NCBI GenBank assembly: GCA_031421635.1
Contig: JANOPA010000074.1
Coordinates: forward strand, 43,986 to 107,985
Direction of reading: 5' to 3'
DNA length: 64,000 nucleotides
From: JAPOKJ01 sp031421635
Lineage (GTDB): Bacteria > Pseudomonadota > Gammaproteobacteria > Burkholderiales > Burkholderiaceae_E
The notes under the pieces were generated by a model. It saw only the letters and a program-made list of their open reading frames with translations. It was not told where the DNA came from and searched no databases. Within the stretch, counting starts at the first letter, position 1. The number at the start of each line of letters is the position of its first letter. A program made the translations under genes and the position numbers. Shown piece by piece: positions 16,716 through 25,799 of this stretch.

Positions 16716-17651
16716 ATGAGCAACGCTGCCAAGCCTTCCAAGCCGAGACCGATTCAAAGCATGACGGGCTCTGCCTCGGAGCATCAAAACACCCCGGCTC
16801 TCAATGTGCAAGTGGAACTGAAGAGCGTCAATTCTCGTTTCCTGGATTTGAGCTTTAAGTTGGCCGATGAGGTTCGCCAGTTAGAGCAGACTCTGAGGGA
16901 TCGTCTATTGGCAAGTTTTCTTCGTGGCAAAATCGAGTGCAAGGTGTCGCTCCGCTTGCCGCCAGCCGCGCCGTCGAGCGAGCTCGCAGCCATTGATCCG
17001 CAGGCTCTAAAAGCCTTGCAATTGCTCCAAAATCAAGTGCTCGCACACATGCCTGGCGCCAAGCCTTTGACAGTAGCAGAGGCTTTGAAGTGGCCGGGAG
17101 TCTTGCCGGAGCCAAGCTTGCCGCAGGACATTGAGGAGGCGACACTGGCCGTCATGAACCTTGCTGTAGAAAAGCTTATTTCGGCGCGGCAAACTGAAGG
17201 TCAGGCCCTTGCCAGCTTCATTGAAGACCGCCTTGACGACATCGCAAAATTGGTCGACGCGATCAAGCATCGCTCCCCTGAACTGATGGCCGCCTATGAA
17301 ACCAAGCTCCTGGAGCGCTTAGACGCGACCTTGGGCAAGGCAGAAAACCTGAATCAAGCGATTCCTAAGGAAGAAACTCTCGCCCGCATTCGTCAAGAAA
17401 TCACTCTTTATGGCATCAAGATCGATGTCGCTGAAGAAATTTCCCGGCTCGAGAGCCATATCAAGGAGTGTCGCGCGGTGATGCGCAAGCCAGGCCCCTG
17501 TGGAAAACGCTTAGACTTCATGGTGCAGGAGCTCAACCGTGAGGCCAATACCTTGGGTTCCAAGTCGGTCGCTATAGGTTTGAGCCAAACGGCGGTCGAT
17601 TTAAAGGTGCTGATCGAGCAAATTCGCGAACAAATCCAGAATCTCGAATAA
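16716..17651 (+). CDS. yicC: YicC family endoribonuclease
   Basis: 311 residues from the ATG at 16716. Typical YicC segments are IQSMTGSASE at the start, ELKSVNSRFLDLSFKL, the SFLRGKIECKVSL stretch and the C-terminal RLDFMVQELNREANTLGSKS. YicC proteins are RNases involved in small-RNA turnover. A TTG at 16635 would extend it into the divergent kinase start and is not preferred. In most relatives gmk follows; here rpoZ follows after 48 bases and gmk is absent. Confidence 0.92.
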   Translation: MSNAAKPSKPRPIQSMTGSASEHQNTPALNVQVELKSVNSRFLDLSFKLADEVRQLEQTLRDRLLASFLRGKIECKVSLRLPPAAPSSELAAIDPQALKALQLLQNQVLAHMPGAKPLTVAEALKWPGVLPEPSLPQDIEEATLAVMNLAVEKLISARQTEGQALASFIEDRLDDIAKLVDAIKHRSPELMAAYETKLLERLDATLGKAENLNQAIPKEETLARIRQEITLYGIKIDVAEEISRLESHIKECRAVMRKPGPCGKRLDFMVQELNREANTLGSKSVAIGLSQTAVDLKVLIEQIREQIQNLE

Positions 17652-17699
17652 ATCGAGTAAAATCAACGTTTTAGTGGTTATTGGAAGAGGTTGTTGAAT

Positions 17700-17903
17700 A
17701 TGGCTAGAATTACCGTCGAAGACTGTTTGAAGCAAATTCCTAATCGCTTTGATTTGGCTCTGGCTGCCACCTATCGTGCCCGCATGTTGGCCCAAGGCCA
17801 CAGTCCAAAAATTGAATCAAAAGACAAACCAACCGTCACTGCCTTGCGCGAAATCGCTGCGGGCAAAGTCGGTATCGAAATGCTACGGCGCGTACCCACC
17901 TAA
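17700..17903 (+). CDS. rpoZ: RNA polymerase omega subunit
   Basis: 67 residues starting at ATG 17700 with a strong GGAAGAGG ribosome site. The N-terminal MARITVEDCLKQIPNRFDLALAAT region is diagnostic of RpoZ, followed by KDKPTVTALREIAAGKV. Omega aids assembly of the beta-prime subunit and, in E. coli, forms one ppGpp-binding site; spoT follows 71 bases downstream. An in-frame TTG at 17691 is less likely. Confidence 0.95.
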   Translation: MARITVEDCLKQIPNRFDLALAATYRARMLAQGHSPKIESKDKPTVTALREIAAGKVGIEMLRRVPT

Positions 17904-17974
17904 GTTGCCGAACCGCTGTCTTGTCTACATCGGAGAGGCAAGACAGTTAGTGGTTTCCGTGGCACACTTAAGCC

Positions 17975-20194
17975 ATGGAACTACAGACTCAAGATCCAAA
18001 AATCTCGTCCGACCCGAGTCAAGATGACATCACTCGGCTGGATAGCTATGCTATTCAAACTGAGTCGCACCAAGTGGCTACCCTCGGTAGTCTGACCGCG
18101 AAAATCGCGTACCTTGGGGAAGAGGGCATCAAGCGAATTCGCGATGCCTATCGTCAAAGCGATGAGGCTCATCTCGGCCAGTTTCGCACGAGCGGCGAGC
18201 CTTACATCAGCCATCCGATCGCAGTGGCTGAGGTCTGCGCGGGCTGGAGGCTCGACACCGAATCGATCATGGCTGCCCTGCTGCACGATGTGCTCGAGGA
18301 TACCCCGGTCTCCAAGCAAGATTTGATGGAACGCTTCGGCATCGTGGTCGCCGACTTGGTCGACGGCTTGTCGAAATTGGAACGGGTTCATTTCAGCTCG
18401 AAAGAACAGCAGCAGGCGGAAAGTTTCCGGAAGATGCTTTTGGCGATGGCGCGCGATCTACGCGTCATCCTTATTAAGCTCGCCGACCGCTTGCACAATA
18501 TGCGGACGCTCCAAGGCCTCCCTCAATCCAAGCGCGAGCGCATTGCACGCGAAACCATGGACATATACGCGCCTATCGCCCACCGCCTCGGGCTTTACGC
18601 TTTGTACCGTGAGCTTCTCGACCGCGGTTTCGAAGCACTCCACCCGATTCGCTCCAGAGTCTTGCGACAGGCCATGTTAAATGCTCGTCGCAATCGACGT
18701 GAGGTGCTAACCGAAATTTACGTGCAAGTGCAAAACGCCCTACCCGAGAACGGTATGTCAGCGGAGGTGTATGGACGGGAGAAAACGCTCCATAGCATTC
18801 ACGAGAAAATGAAAGCCAAAGGATTGAGCTTTGCTCAGGTCTTGGATGTCTACGGTTTTCGAGTGATTGTTGACGATCGCTTGAGTTGCTATCTTGCGTT
18901 GGGCGTTTTGCATTCCTTGTTTAAGCCAATGCCTGGTCGATTTAAGGACTACGTGGCGAATCCCAAGGCTAATGGTTATCAATCATTGCACACCACCTTA
19001 GTGGGCCCTTCCGGGGCACCGGTCGAGTTTCAGATTCGTAGCAAAGAGATGCAACGCTTCGCCGAGGCCGGTGTGGCGGCTCATTGGCTTTACAAATCTG
19101 ACGTACAGAGCTTTTCAGATTTACATCACCTTACCCACCAGTGGCTTCGATCGCTGCTGGACATTCAAAGCAATACGGGCGACGCACTGGAGTTCATTGA
19201 GCACGTCAAAGTTGATCTCTTTCCTGACGAGGTGTTCGTTTTTACGCCGCGTGGCGAGATTCGCTCTCTAACCCGCGGCGCGACCGTGCTCGACTATGCT
19301 TTTATTGTGCATACTGATGTGGGTCGCCACGCTGTTTCCGCGCGGGTCAACCATAAGGATGTTGCACTGAGCACCGAGCTTCGTAATAGCGACGTTGTAG
19401 AAGTCATTACTGATGTCGCCTCCAATCCAGGACCCGAGTCACTAAATTGGGTGAAGACTGGTAAGGCGCGCGCGGAAATTCGTCAGTACTTGCGACGCAT
19501 GCAAGGTAAGGAATCCATTGAAATGGGGCAACGATTATTGGAGCAGGCCCTAGCCTCCTTACGCATTGACGCCGCGGCTCTTCCCGCCAGCGTGCTCGAT
19601 AATTCGGCTCAAGATGGCGGCCTCAGGAATGTGGAAGAGCTTTATTCCGAGATCGGTCTTGCTAAAAGACTGGCGCAAGTCGAGGCGCGCGCCATCGCAT
19701 TGCGGCTAGGCGGAAAAACAGCTGCCGCAATGCTCTTGCCCAAATTAGCTCCAGTAATGATTCAAGGCTCGGAACACGGCGCCATCCACTTCGCGCCTTG
19801 TTGCTCTCCATTGCCAGATGAGCCTATCATCGGTCAGTTAAAGGGGGGCCACGGCCTAACTATTCATCGCATGAACTGCAGCGTGGCTGAGCGCATTAAA
19901 GAGCGAGATCCCGAGCGCTGGATTGGTGTGAAATGGTCAGAAGACTCGCCCCAGTCGAGTTACAAATGCCGCCTCGAGATTTTGGTCAAAAATGAGCGCG
20001 GAGCGCTCGGAAAAATCGCTGCCGAAATCGCAGGGTCTGATGCCAATATGAGCGGTATTTCATCAGAGGAAGGCGCACAAAATCTTGCCACCTTGAAGGT
20101 TATCCTAGAAGTTCGAGATCGGATTCATTTGGCTCGGGTAATGCGTAATCTCAGGCAGCTCGCACCGGTACTCAAGATCAGTCGCCCGGGTTAA
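17975..20194 (+). CDS. spoT: Bifunctional (p)ppGpp synthetase/hydrolase
   Basis: 739 residues in the Rel/Spo layout. An HD hydrolase domain has SHPIAVAEVCAGW and intact LLHDVLEDT. The synthetase domain carries GREKTLHSIHEKM and YGFRVIVDD. TGS (DEVFVFTPRGEI), a conserved Cys region (HFAPCCSPLPDEP) and a C-terminal ACT domain (about 665-739) follow. The intact HD motif indicates alarmone hydrolysis as well as synthesis, complementing relA at 23.3-25.6 kb. It lies downstream of rpoZ and converges on greB. Confidence 0.95.
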   Translation: MELQTQDPKISSDPSQDDITRLDSYAIQTESHQVATLGSLTAKIAYLGEEGIKRIRDAYRQSDEAHLGQFRTSGEPYISHPIAVAEVCAGWRLDTESIMAALLHDVLEDTPVSKQDLMERFGIVVADLVDGLSKLERVHFSSKEQQQAESFRKMLLAMARDLRVILIKLADRLHNMRTLQGLPQSKRERIARETMDIYAPIAHRLGLYALYRELLDRGFEALHPIRSRVLRQAMLNARRNRREVLTEIYVQVQNALPENGMSAEVYGREKTLHSIHEKMKAKGLSFAQVLDVYGFRVIVDDRLSCYLALGVLHSLFKPMPGRFKDYVANPKANGYQSLHTTLVGPSGAPVEFQIRSKEMQRFAEAGVAAHWLYKSDVQSFSDLHHLTHQWLRSLLDIQSNTGDALEFIEHVKVDLFPDEVFVFTPRGEIRSLTRGATVLDYAFIVHTDVGRHAVSARVNHKDVALSTELRNSDVVEVITDVASNPGPESLNWVKTGKARAEIRQYLRRMQGKESIEMGQRLLEQALASLRIDAAALPASVLDNSAQDGGLRNVEELYSEIGLAKRLAQVEARAIALRLGGKTAAAMLLPKLAPVMIQGSEHGAIHFAPCCSPLPDEPIIGQLKGGHGLTIHRMNCSVAERIKERDPERWIGVKWSEDSPQSSYKCRLEILVKNERGALGKIAAEIAGSDANMSGISSEEGAQNLATLKVILEVRDRIHLARVMRNLRQLAPVLKISRPG

Positions 20195-20243
20195 ATGGCC
20201 TATTGGAGATCGTCAGGAGCAAAGCAATCCAAAAGCTGATGAA

Positions 20244-20807
20244 TTAGCTCGGCTTAGGATAGATCACCGACAAAATTTCTATGATTTCAGGCCCGGCCGG
20301 CGTCTGCAGAACGACTTCTTCTCCGACGCCATGCTTGATGAGTGCTTTGGAGATCGGGGCAATCCAACTCACTAAGCCGTTACGGGTATCGACTTCGTCT
20401 ATGCCCACAATGGTTACCGTTTGCTCGTCTCCGTTGGCACGCAAAATTTCAACCGTGGCTCCAAAAAAAGCCTTCTCGTTACCGTAATTCAGGCTGGCAT
20501 CGACCACTTCCGCCGCGTCGATACGTTTCATCAGGAAGCGAATGCGACGGTCGATTTCTCTAAGTTTCTTCTTGCCGTACAGGTAATCGCCGTTTTCCGA
20601 GCGATCTCCATTACTCGCAGCCCAAGACACAAGCTTGACCACTTCGGGACGGTCCGTATCGAGCAATTCCAGCAGCTCAGATTTCAACCGCGCGAGGCCC
20701 AAAGGACTGATGTAATTTTTTAGATTTTTGGGCGCATCGGGATGGGGAGGCGCGTCCTCCTCCTCATCCATACCATCTTCACTCTCTTTGACGAATGCTT
20801 TATTCAT
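20244..20807 (-). CDS. greB: Transcription elongation factor GreB
   Basis: 187 residues, slightly longer than E. coli GreB because of an acidic N-terminal segment (DGMDEEEDAPPHPD). The N-terminal coiled coil contains NGDRSENGDYLYGKKKLREIDRRIRFL, the tip that enters the polymerase secondary channel to stimulate transcript cleavage, and the C-terminal FKBP-like domain has FFGATVEIL and WIAPISKALI. It converges on spoT with a 49-base gap; the spoT-greB neighbourhood is common in proteobacteria. Confidence 0.94.
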   Translation of the reverse strand: MNKAFVKESEDGMDEEEDAPPHPDAPKNLKNYISPLGLARLKSELLELLDTDRPEVVKLVSWAASNGDRSENGDYLYGKKKLREIDRRIRFLMKRIDAAEVVDASLNYGNEKAFFGATVEILRANGDEQTVTIVGIDEVDTRNGLVSWIAPISKALIKHGVGEEVVLQTPAGPEIIEILSVIYPKPS

Positions 20808-20825
20808 CGCCGCGCAAGCAGTTCA

Positions 20826-22166
20826 TTACTCGCCGGCCAAGGACATTGATTCAATCAAGATTGATCCGGTACGCTTATTACCGCGTCTAATTTCATCGCT
20901 TCCTACCGCCACAATCTGAGCGTACATATCGCGCAAATTCCCGGCAATCGTAATCTCTTCTACCGGATAGGCAATCTCACCATTCTCAACCCAAAATCCG
21001 TTAGCACCCCGCGAGTAGTCCCCGGTGACGTAATTCACGCCTTGACCAATCAAATCCGTCACAAATAAGCCCCGGCCCATTTTCCGAATCATGGCTTTAA
21101 GATTATCGGTGGCTTGTGTCTTGGTACTTCTTAAACTCAAATTGTGTGAACCGCTGGCATTGCCTGTGCTTTTCATCCCTAGTTTTCGTGCCGAATAAGT
21201 TCCCAAGAAATAACCCTGTACTTGGCCTTTTTTAACGATCCAACGCTTTTGAGTCGCGACGCCCTCGCCATCGAAAGAGGAACTACCTGATTCTCCGGGC
21301 AGAAATGGGTCCTCATAAATACTGAGGTCTTTCGGGAAAATCTGCTGACCTAGACTATCAAGCAAAAAACTGGATTTGCGATAGAGCGCGCCACCACTAA
21401 TGGCTTGAACAAAACTACCTATGAGACCGCAAGCCAAGGGACTTTCGAACAGAACCGGGACTGTACCCGTCTTAAGTTTGCGTGCGTCGAGTTTGGCCAA
21501 GGCACGTTGCGCCGCGTAACGTCCAATTTGCGCGGGTTTGGCAAGTTTCTTGGGATCGTGCTCCGACGAGTACCAATCGTCACGTTGCATCGCCCTCCCC
21601 AGCTGTGCAATCGGTGAGCAGGCTATGGAATGGCGACTGTAGGGATAGCCGCCCATAAATCCATGGCTATTGGCCAAAATAAACTGGCCGTGGCTACTGG
21701 ATACGCTGGCACCTTCAGAGTTCTTGATTTGGGGCCCCACCGCAAAAGCGGCTTCCTCAGCCTCAATTGCGATTTGAGCGGCTTTGCTCGCGTCAATTGC
21801 CCAGGGCTTAAAGAGGTCGAAATCCTTAAACTTCGTGGCCAGTGTTTCGAGCTCCGGCAAGCCGGCGCAATCGTCCTCTGCCGTGTAGCGCGCAATATCG
21901 AACGCCGCCTTGACCACTTCTTGGATGGAACGGGTCGAAAAATCTGCGCTACTCGCATTGCCACGCCGCTGCCCGCAATGTACGGTCACGCCAAAGCCCT
22001 TATCACGATTCATCTCCACTGTTTCCAGCTTTTTCTTACGCACGTTGACGTTCAAACCATGACTCTCACTGACTTCAACCGCGGCTTGCGTAGCGCCCAG
22101 TTTTTTGGCTTCGTCGAGTGCGGTTTGAGCAAGTTCTTTAAGCGTGTCAGGGGAATAATCAAACAT
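20826..22166 (-). CDS. pmbA: Metalloprotease subunit TldE/PmbA
   Basis: 446 residues, full length for PmbA/TldE, the non-catalytic partner of TldD in a heterodimeric protease that processes modified peptides and helps degrade CcdA. Seen: VEVSESHGLNVNVRKKKLETVE near the N-terminus, SSADFSTRSI, the GGYPYSRHSIACSPIA segment and the C-terminal GQGVNYVTGDYSRGANGFWVENG. No HExxxH zinc motif is visible, as expected for the E subunit. Divergent from yjgA, the same pairing as in E. coli. Confidence 0.93.
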   Translation of the reverse strand: MFDYSPDTLKELAQTALDEAKKLGATQAAVEVSESHGLNVNVRKKKLETVEMNRDKGFGVTVHCGQRRGNASSADFSTRSIQEVVKAAFDIARYTAEDDCAGLPELETLATKFKDFDLFKPWAIDASKAAQIAIEAEEAAFAVGPQIKNSEGASVSSSHGQFILANSHGFMGGYPYSRHSIACSPIAQLGRAMQRDDWYSSEHDPKKLAKPAQIGRYAAQRALAKLDARKLKTGTVPVLFESPLACGLIGSFVQAISGGALYRKSSFLLDSLGQQIFPKDLSIYEDPFLPGESGSSSFDGEGVATQKRWIVKKGQVQGYFLGTYSARKLGMKSTGNASGSHNLSLRSTKTQATDNLKAMIRKMGRGLFVTDLIGQGVNYVTGDYSRGANGFWVENGEIAYPVEEITIAGNLRDMYAQIVAVGSDEIRRGNKRTGSILIESMSLAGE

Positions 22167-22349
22167 AAATATGCAGCACCTTGCGGAGTTCGAAATGAGT
22201 AAAAACTAAAGGAGCAGGCGGGAGAAGCCGGACCAAAATAAGCCAACGATCAGCTCAAAACTCGCTTGAAATAATCACGCGGCTCCTCTTCGGCGGGCAA
22301 GAAAAACAATTGGATTCGCCTAGCTTCGGCCTCGCGGTATCATACCTTG

Positions 22350-22721
22350 ATGAACGCAACGATACGAAAGTCTCCAGCCCCGCCCGAGGCAGAACATGGT
22401 CAAGCGCCGGACCTGACCTACGACAAGCCCAGCAAAAGCTCTAAAAAGCGAGACATGCATCGGCTGCAAGACTTGGCCGAAACTCTGGCGCTTCTCAATT
22501 CCAATCAGCTTGCGAAGGCACCCATTTCTGAAGGCCTATTAGCCAGCGTGCAAGAATTTCAAGCGATTCGTTCCCATGAAGGCAAACGCCGCCAAGGTCA
22601 GTACCTCGGCAAAGTTATGCGTGCAGAAGATCCAGACGCTATTCAGGCGTATATCCTTGACTTGGAAAAGCGCGGTCAGGTGAAAAAAGGCACGCTTGAC
22701 GTGAACAAGAAGTACAAATGA
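22350..22721 (+). CDS. yjgA: Half-length YjgA/DarP (DUF615) ribosome-associated protein
   Basis: 123 residues from the ATG at 22350. It has the N-terminal half of DUF615: KSSKKRDMHRLQDLAETLALL, LAKAPISEGLLASVQE, and the characteristic EGKRRQGQYLGKVMR. E. coli YjgA (DarP), which helps mature the 50S subunit, is about 183 residues. Here the chain stops after a short Lys-rich tail, and only 40 bases separate it from mog, so no frameshifted remainder fits. Divergent from pmbA, as in E. coli. It may be a natural short form or a degraded gene. Confidence 0.82.
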   Translation: MNATIRKSPAPPEAEHGQAPDLTYDKPSKSSKKRDMHRLQDLAETLALLNSNQLAKAPISEGLLASVQEFQAIRSHEGKRRQGQYLGKVMRAEDPDAIQAYILDLEKRGQVKKGTLDVNKKYK

Positions 22722-22761
22722 TCCGGCTAGAAGACATCTTAAAAACAAACTTGAAATTGTC

Positions 22762-23415
22762 ATGAACTCGCCCCCGCCACAACTTCCGCCCCTCCCGGAG
22801 AATCAGCCTTTCAAACTTGAAGCGGTAAAGATCGGGCTGGTGTCCTGCAGCGACCGCGCCTCGAAAGGCCAATACCAAGATCTTGGCCTGCCTTCGTTAA
22901 AGGAATGGTTGCAGATGGCGATTCAGAATCCCATCACTTTCGTCGAGCGTTTAATCGCGGATGAGCAGACCGATATTGAAAATCATTTGTGCGACTTGGT
23001 AGACACAGAATGCTGTCATCTTGTGCTCACGACAGGCGGAACGGGGCCTGCGCCGCGCGACGTTACCCCTGAAGCTACGCTCGCGATCGCCGACAAGGTG
23101 ATGCCGGGCTTTGGCGAGCAAATGCGCCAAATCAGTTTGCGATTTGTGCCTACCGCTATTTTGTCGAGACAAACGGCGGTCATCCGTAAACATACCCTCG
23201 TCATCAATTTACCGGGTCAACCCAAATCCATCAAGGAAACCCTGGAAGGCTTGAAAGACAAAGAGGGCAACAGCGTCGTGAACGGAATTTTTGCTGCAGT
23301 TCCTTACTGTATCGATCTCATCGGGGGCCCTTATATTGAGACCGTTGAGTCTGTATGCCGTGCTTTCCGCCCTAAATCTGCCCTGCGACGCACAGATTCC
23401 ACTCCGCTAACCTGA
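22762..23415 (+). CDS. mog: Molybdopterin adenylyltransferase
   Basis: 217 residues with an N-terminal proline-rich extension before the MogA fold. Seen: VKIGLVSCSDRASKGQYQD, the substrate-binding LVLTTGGTGPAPRDVTPEAT, and HTLVINLPGQPKSIKETL. It adenylylates molybdopterin before molybdenum insertion. The C-terminus (GGPYIETVESVCRAFRPKSA) is normal for the family, and the last 85 bases of the gene lie on top of the 3' end of relA on the other strand. Confidence 0.93.
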   Translation: MNSPPPQLPPLPENQPFKLEAVKIGLVSCSDRASKGQYQDLGLPSLKEWLQMAIQNPITFVERLIADEQTDIENHLCDLVDTECCHLVLTTGGTGPAPRDVTPEATLAIADKVMPGFGEQMRQISLRFVPTAILSRQTAVIRKHTLVINLPGQPKSIKETLEGLKDKEGNSVVNGIFAAVPYCIDLIGGPYIETVESVCRAFRPKSALRRTDSTPLT

Positions 23416-25595
23416 GCTAGCTGACTCAAGACGTCGCGCAGCGCCGGGAGACTTGCCACTTCGAACGTGAAGCGCATGCTCGCACGGTCTTTACGCGACA
23501 GAGTTTTCACGGCAAGGACATTCCATTTTCCTTTGGCGAACACTTCAGAAACGTCCCTCAACAGTGAGGGGCGATCGCTGGCCATCAACTCAATATCCAC
23601 CGGATAGCGACGCTCAGTTCGATACTTTTCCCAGTCCCCCCAACTGGTCGAGATCAATCTCTCTGTCTTTTCGCCGACCAGTCGGGTGAGACTTGAACAC
23701 TGACTCCGATGCACGGTCACCCCCTTGCCCATCGACACGTAACCGGTAATTTCATCTGGAGGAATCGGTCGGCAGCAGCGCGCCAACCGTGTCATCAAGG
23801 CATCCACCCCGACGACCAGTACGCCCGTATCTGGAGCAGAACTACTGGCCGCACGCTCGCTTGGTTGAGCGCTCCGCTGCTCTAAATCGGGAGCTCCCCT
23901 AGTTCGTTTGCCGCTATGATTCTCGGCTTTCACATCGGCCCGAAGACCGACCTCTAAAACCACCGACCCAATCAGCGTTTCGGCTTCCTTGGCTGCGAAC
24001 CACTGGCGTACTTTAGCCTTGGCTCGAGCACTTACGAGATACACCGGATCGCGGCCCAACCAATCGCGTGATGGCCCAGCATCGAACTGGTTCTTTGGTG
24101 CTAATAGCACCTCGACAGTCTCCGCGTTACGCAGTGGTCTTGAAAGGGTAACCAATACCCCATTAACCTTCGCCCCTCGGCAACGATGTCCGAGACCACT
24201 GTGCAAGTGGTAGGCGAAGTCTAGTGGGGTGGCACCCGACGGTAATTCAATAATGCGCGCCTGAGGCGTCAAAACATAAACGCGATCCTGCGCTTGCTCT
24301 GGCATTGATGGGCGCTTGGGATGAAGTAAGGGCGCCATACCCCCTTGAGAATTGACCACCCCTACTTCACCATCAACGGGCCGCTGGGCTTCGAGCGTTC
24401 GCGCCAGGTCTTGCTGCCAAGCGAGAAGCTGGCGCATCCAGTTAAGTTGTGCTTCGTGCGAGCTTTGGCTTGAGGCGCTCGAGCCTTTGGCGGGGGGTGT
24501 GCCGCCACGCTCTTTATAGCGCCAGTGCGAGGCCACCCCGTACTCAGCGAAGCGATGCATTGCCTCAGTACGAATCTGTACCTCAAGGCTACGACCGTCT
24601 TCAGCAATCATCACACAATGAATCGATTGATAGCCATTGGGTTTGGGCTTGGCGATGTAGTCGTCGAACTCCTCGCTCTTTGAGCGCCACAAATTATTGA
24701 CAACGTCCAGGGCTAGATAACAGTCTTCAATGCTGACGACGATCACCCGCAAGGCGCGAAGATCGTGTACTTCGTCCACCGTCAAGCGTTTTAGCTTCAA
24801 TTTTTGAGCAATGCTGCTGAGGTGTTTTGGGCGTCCGTAAACCATGGCACTTAGTTTGCGGTTCGTCAATGCATGCTGCAACTTAAGTACGGCCTCATCG
24901 ATGAAGTTTTCCCTAAGCGCGCGCTTCTCGTCCAAGGCTTTCGCGAGTTTTTTATATTCAAGCGGCTCCAAAAACCTGAAAGCGAGATCTTCTAGCTCCC
25001 ATTTCAGGAAACCGAGCCCCAGCCTGTTGGCTAAGGGCACCAAGACTTCTCGAGTTTCGTAGCAAGTCGCTTGGTCGATCGATTCAGCGCCTAGTGCAAA
25101 TTGCCGAAGTTGATCCAAGCGAATCGACAAAAACACGATGACGACCCGAATATCCTCGGCCATGGCGAGCAACATGCGACGCAGTAACTCAAGGGATAGT
25201 TGCACCTGCGCGCCCGATCTGGCCCCTTCTGTCGGTCCAGGTAAACGCGCATGGAGCGAGCCGACCCGTGTCATGTTGACTACGAGCGTGGCAACCTCAG
25301 AGCCATAAAGTTTAGCGATTTGGTCCGACCCGGAAGCCTCTGAAATCTTCGGACAAATTCCGAGAATTGCGCAAATACGTGTCGCTGCATCGACATGAGC
25401 ACCCGATAAAATCACGTCCACTCGTAGCGCTCGCGCGGCGGCTGGATCAACTTGGAAATCGTCTTGGAGACCGTCGGCCGTCTGCACAAACTCAGGTGGC
25501 AGCGACGGGGCGCGCCTAAGTCTTCCCTCAAGGAGAGAAATAAGTTGCGTTAACGCTACATTTTCATCGACCACCGGGGCCGAAACATCATCCAT
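23331..25595 (-). CDS. relA: (p)ppGpp synthetase RelA
   Basis: 754 residues from the ATG at 25595 (an in-frame TTG at 25619 is possible). The HD region is degenerate (around VATLVVNMTRVGSLHARL, with no HD pair), as in hydrolase-dead RelA. The synthetase domain is intact (MVYGRPKHLSSIAQKL, LRALRVIVVSIEDCY, KPNGYQSIHCVM). TGS (DRVYVLTPQARIIELPSGATPLDFAYHLH region), a Cys-containing segment (RLARCCRPIPPDE) and ACT follow. It makes (p)ppGpp on stalled ribosomes. The 3' end overlaps mog by 85 bases, tail to tail. Confidence 0.94.
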   Translation of the reverse strand: MDDVSAPVVDENVALTQLISLLEGRLRRAPSLPPEFVQTADGLQDDFQVDPAAARALRVDVILSGAHVDAATRICAILGICPKISEASGSDQIAKLYGSEVATLVVNMTRVGSLHARLPGPTEGARSGAQVQLSLELLRRMLLAMAEDIRVVIVFLSIRLDQLRQFALGAESIDQATCYETREVLVPLANRLGLGFLKWELEDLAFRFLEPLEYKKLAKALDEKRALRENFIDEAVLKLQHALTNRKLSAMVYGRPKHLSSIAQKLKLKRLTVDEVHDLRALRVIVVSIEDCYLALDVVNNLWRSKSEEFDDYIAKPKPNGYQSIHCVMIAEDGRSLEVQIRTEAMHRFAEYGVASHWRYKERGGTPPAKGSSASSQSSHEAQLNWMRQLLAWQQDLARTLEAQRPVDGEVGVVNSQGGMAPLLHPKRPSMPEQAQDRVYVLTPQARIIELPSGATPLDFAYHLHSGLGHRCRGAKVNGVLVTLSRPLRNAETVEVLLAPKNQFDAGPSRDWLGRDPVYLVSARAKAKVRQWFAAKEAETLIGSVVLEVGLRADVKAENHSGKRTRGAPDLEQRSAQPSERAASSSAPDTGVLVVGVDALMTRLARCCRPIPPDEITGYVSMGKGVTVHRSQCSSLTRLVGEKTERLISTSWGDWEKYRTERRYPVDIELMASDRPSLLRDVSEVFAKGKWNVLAVKTLSRKDRASMRFTFEVASLPALRDVLSQLAQVSGVESVRRRADLGRKARHTDSTVSI

Positions 25596-25693
25596 TCGAG
25601 TGATTTGCTGGTCGTTCAAAAAAGAAACCCGGTGTTTTGCATTGTTCGTCAGGGAAAATGTCGGATAATCTTACACCACGAACTAAGGATCAA

Positions 25694-25713
25694 CAGGTGG
25701 ACAAAATCACCTG
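25694..25713. promoter_or_regulatory. Inverted repeat upstream of the exopolysaccharide locus
   Basis: CAGGTG (25694-25699), an 8-base spacer, and CACCTG (25708-25713) form a perfect 6-base dyad in the gap between divergent relA and the sugar-transferase gene. It is placed like an operator. No sigma-54 promoter with correct GG/GC spacing was found in this gap. Confidence 0.35.
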
Positions 25714-25799
25714 GCCGTTGAGCATTTTTTCCTGTCAATTCAATCGCTTCTATAACAATATTAACAACCGGCGCATGTCAGAAACCAAAGCTCAAAACG

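Noticed and set aside
16635..16716. Longer yicC start at TTG 16635
   Set aside because: It would overlap the divergent kinase start codon and add residues without family similarity; the ATG at 16716 is closer to the conserved MTG segment.
21630..22202. 190-codon plus-strand ORF opposite pmbA
   Set aside because: It is antisense to an intact TldE/PmbA gene and shows no protein-like motif or start signal.
25620..25799. Sigma-54 promoter for the exopolysaccharide locus
   Set aside because: Candidate GG...GC pairs (for example around 25712-25725) have spacing of seven rather than ten bases.
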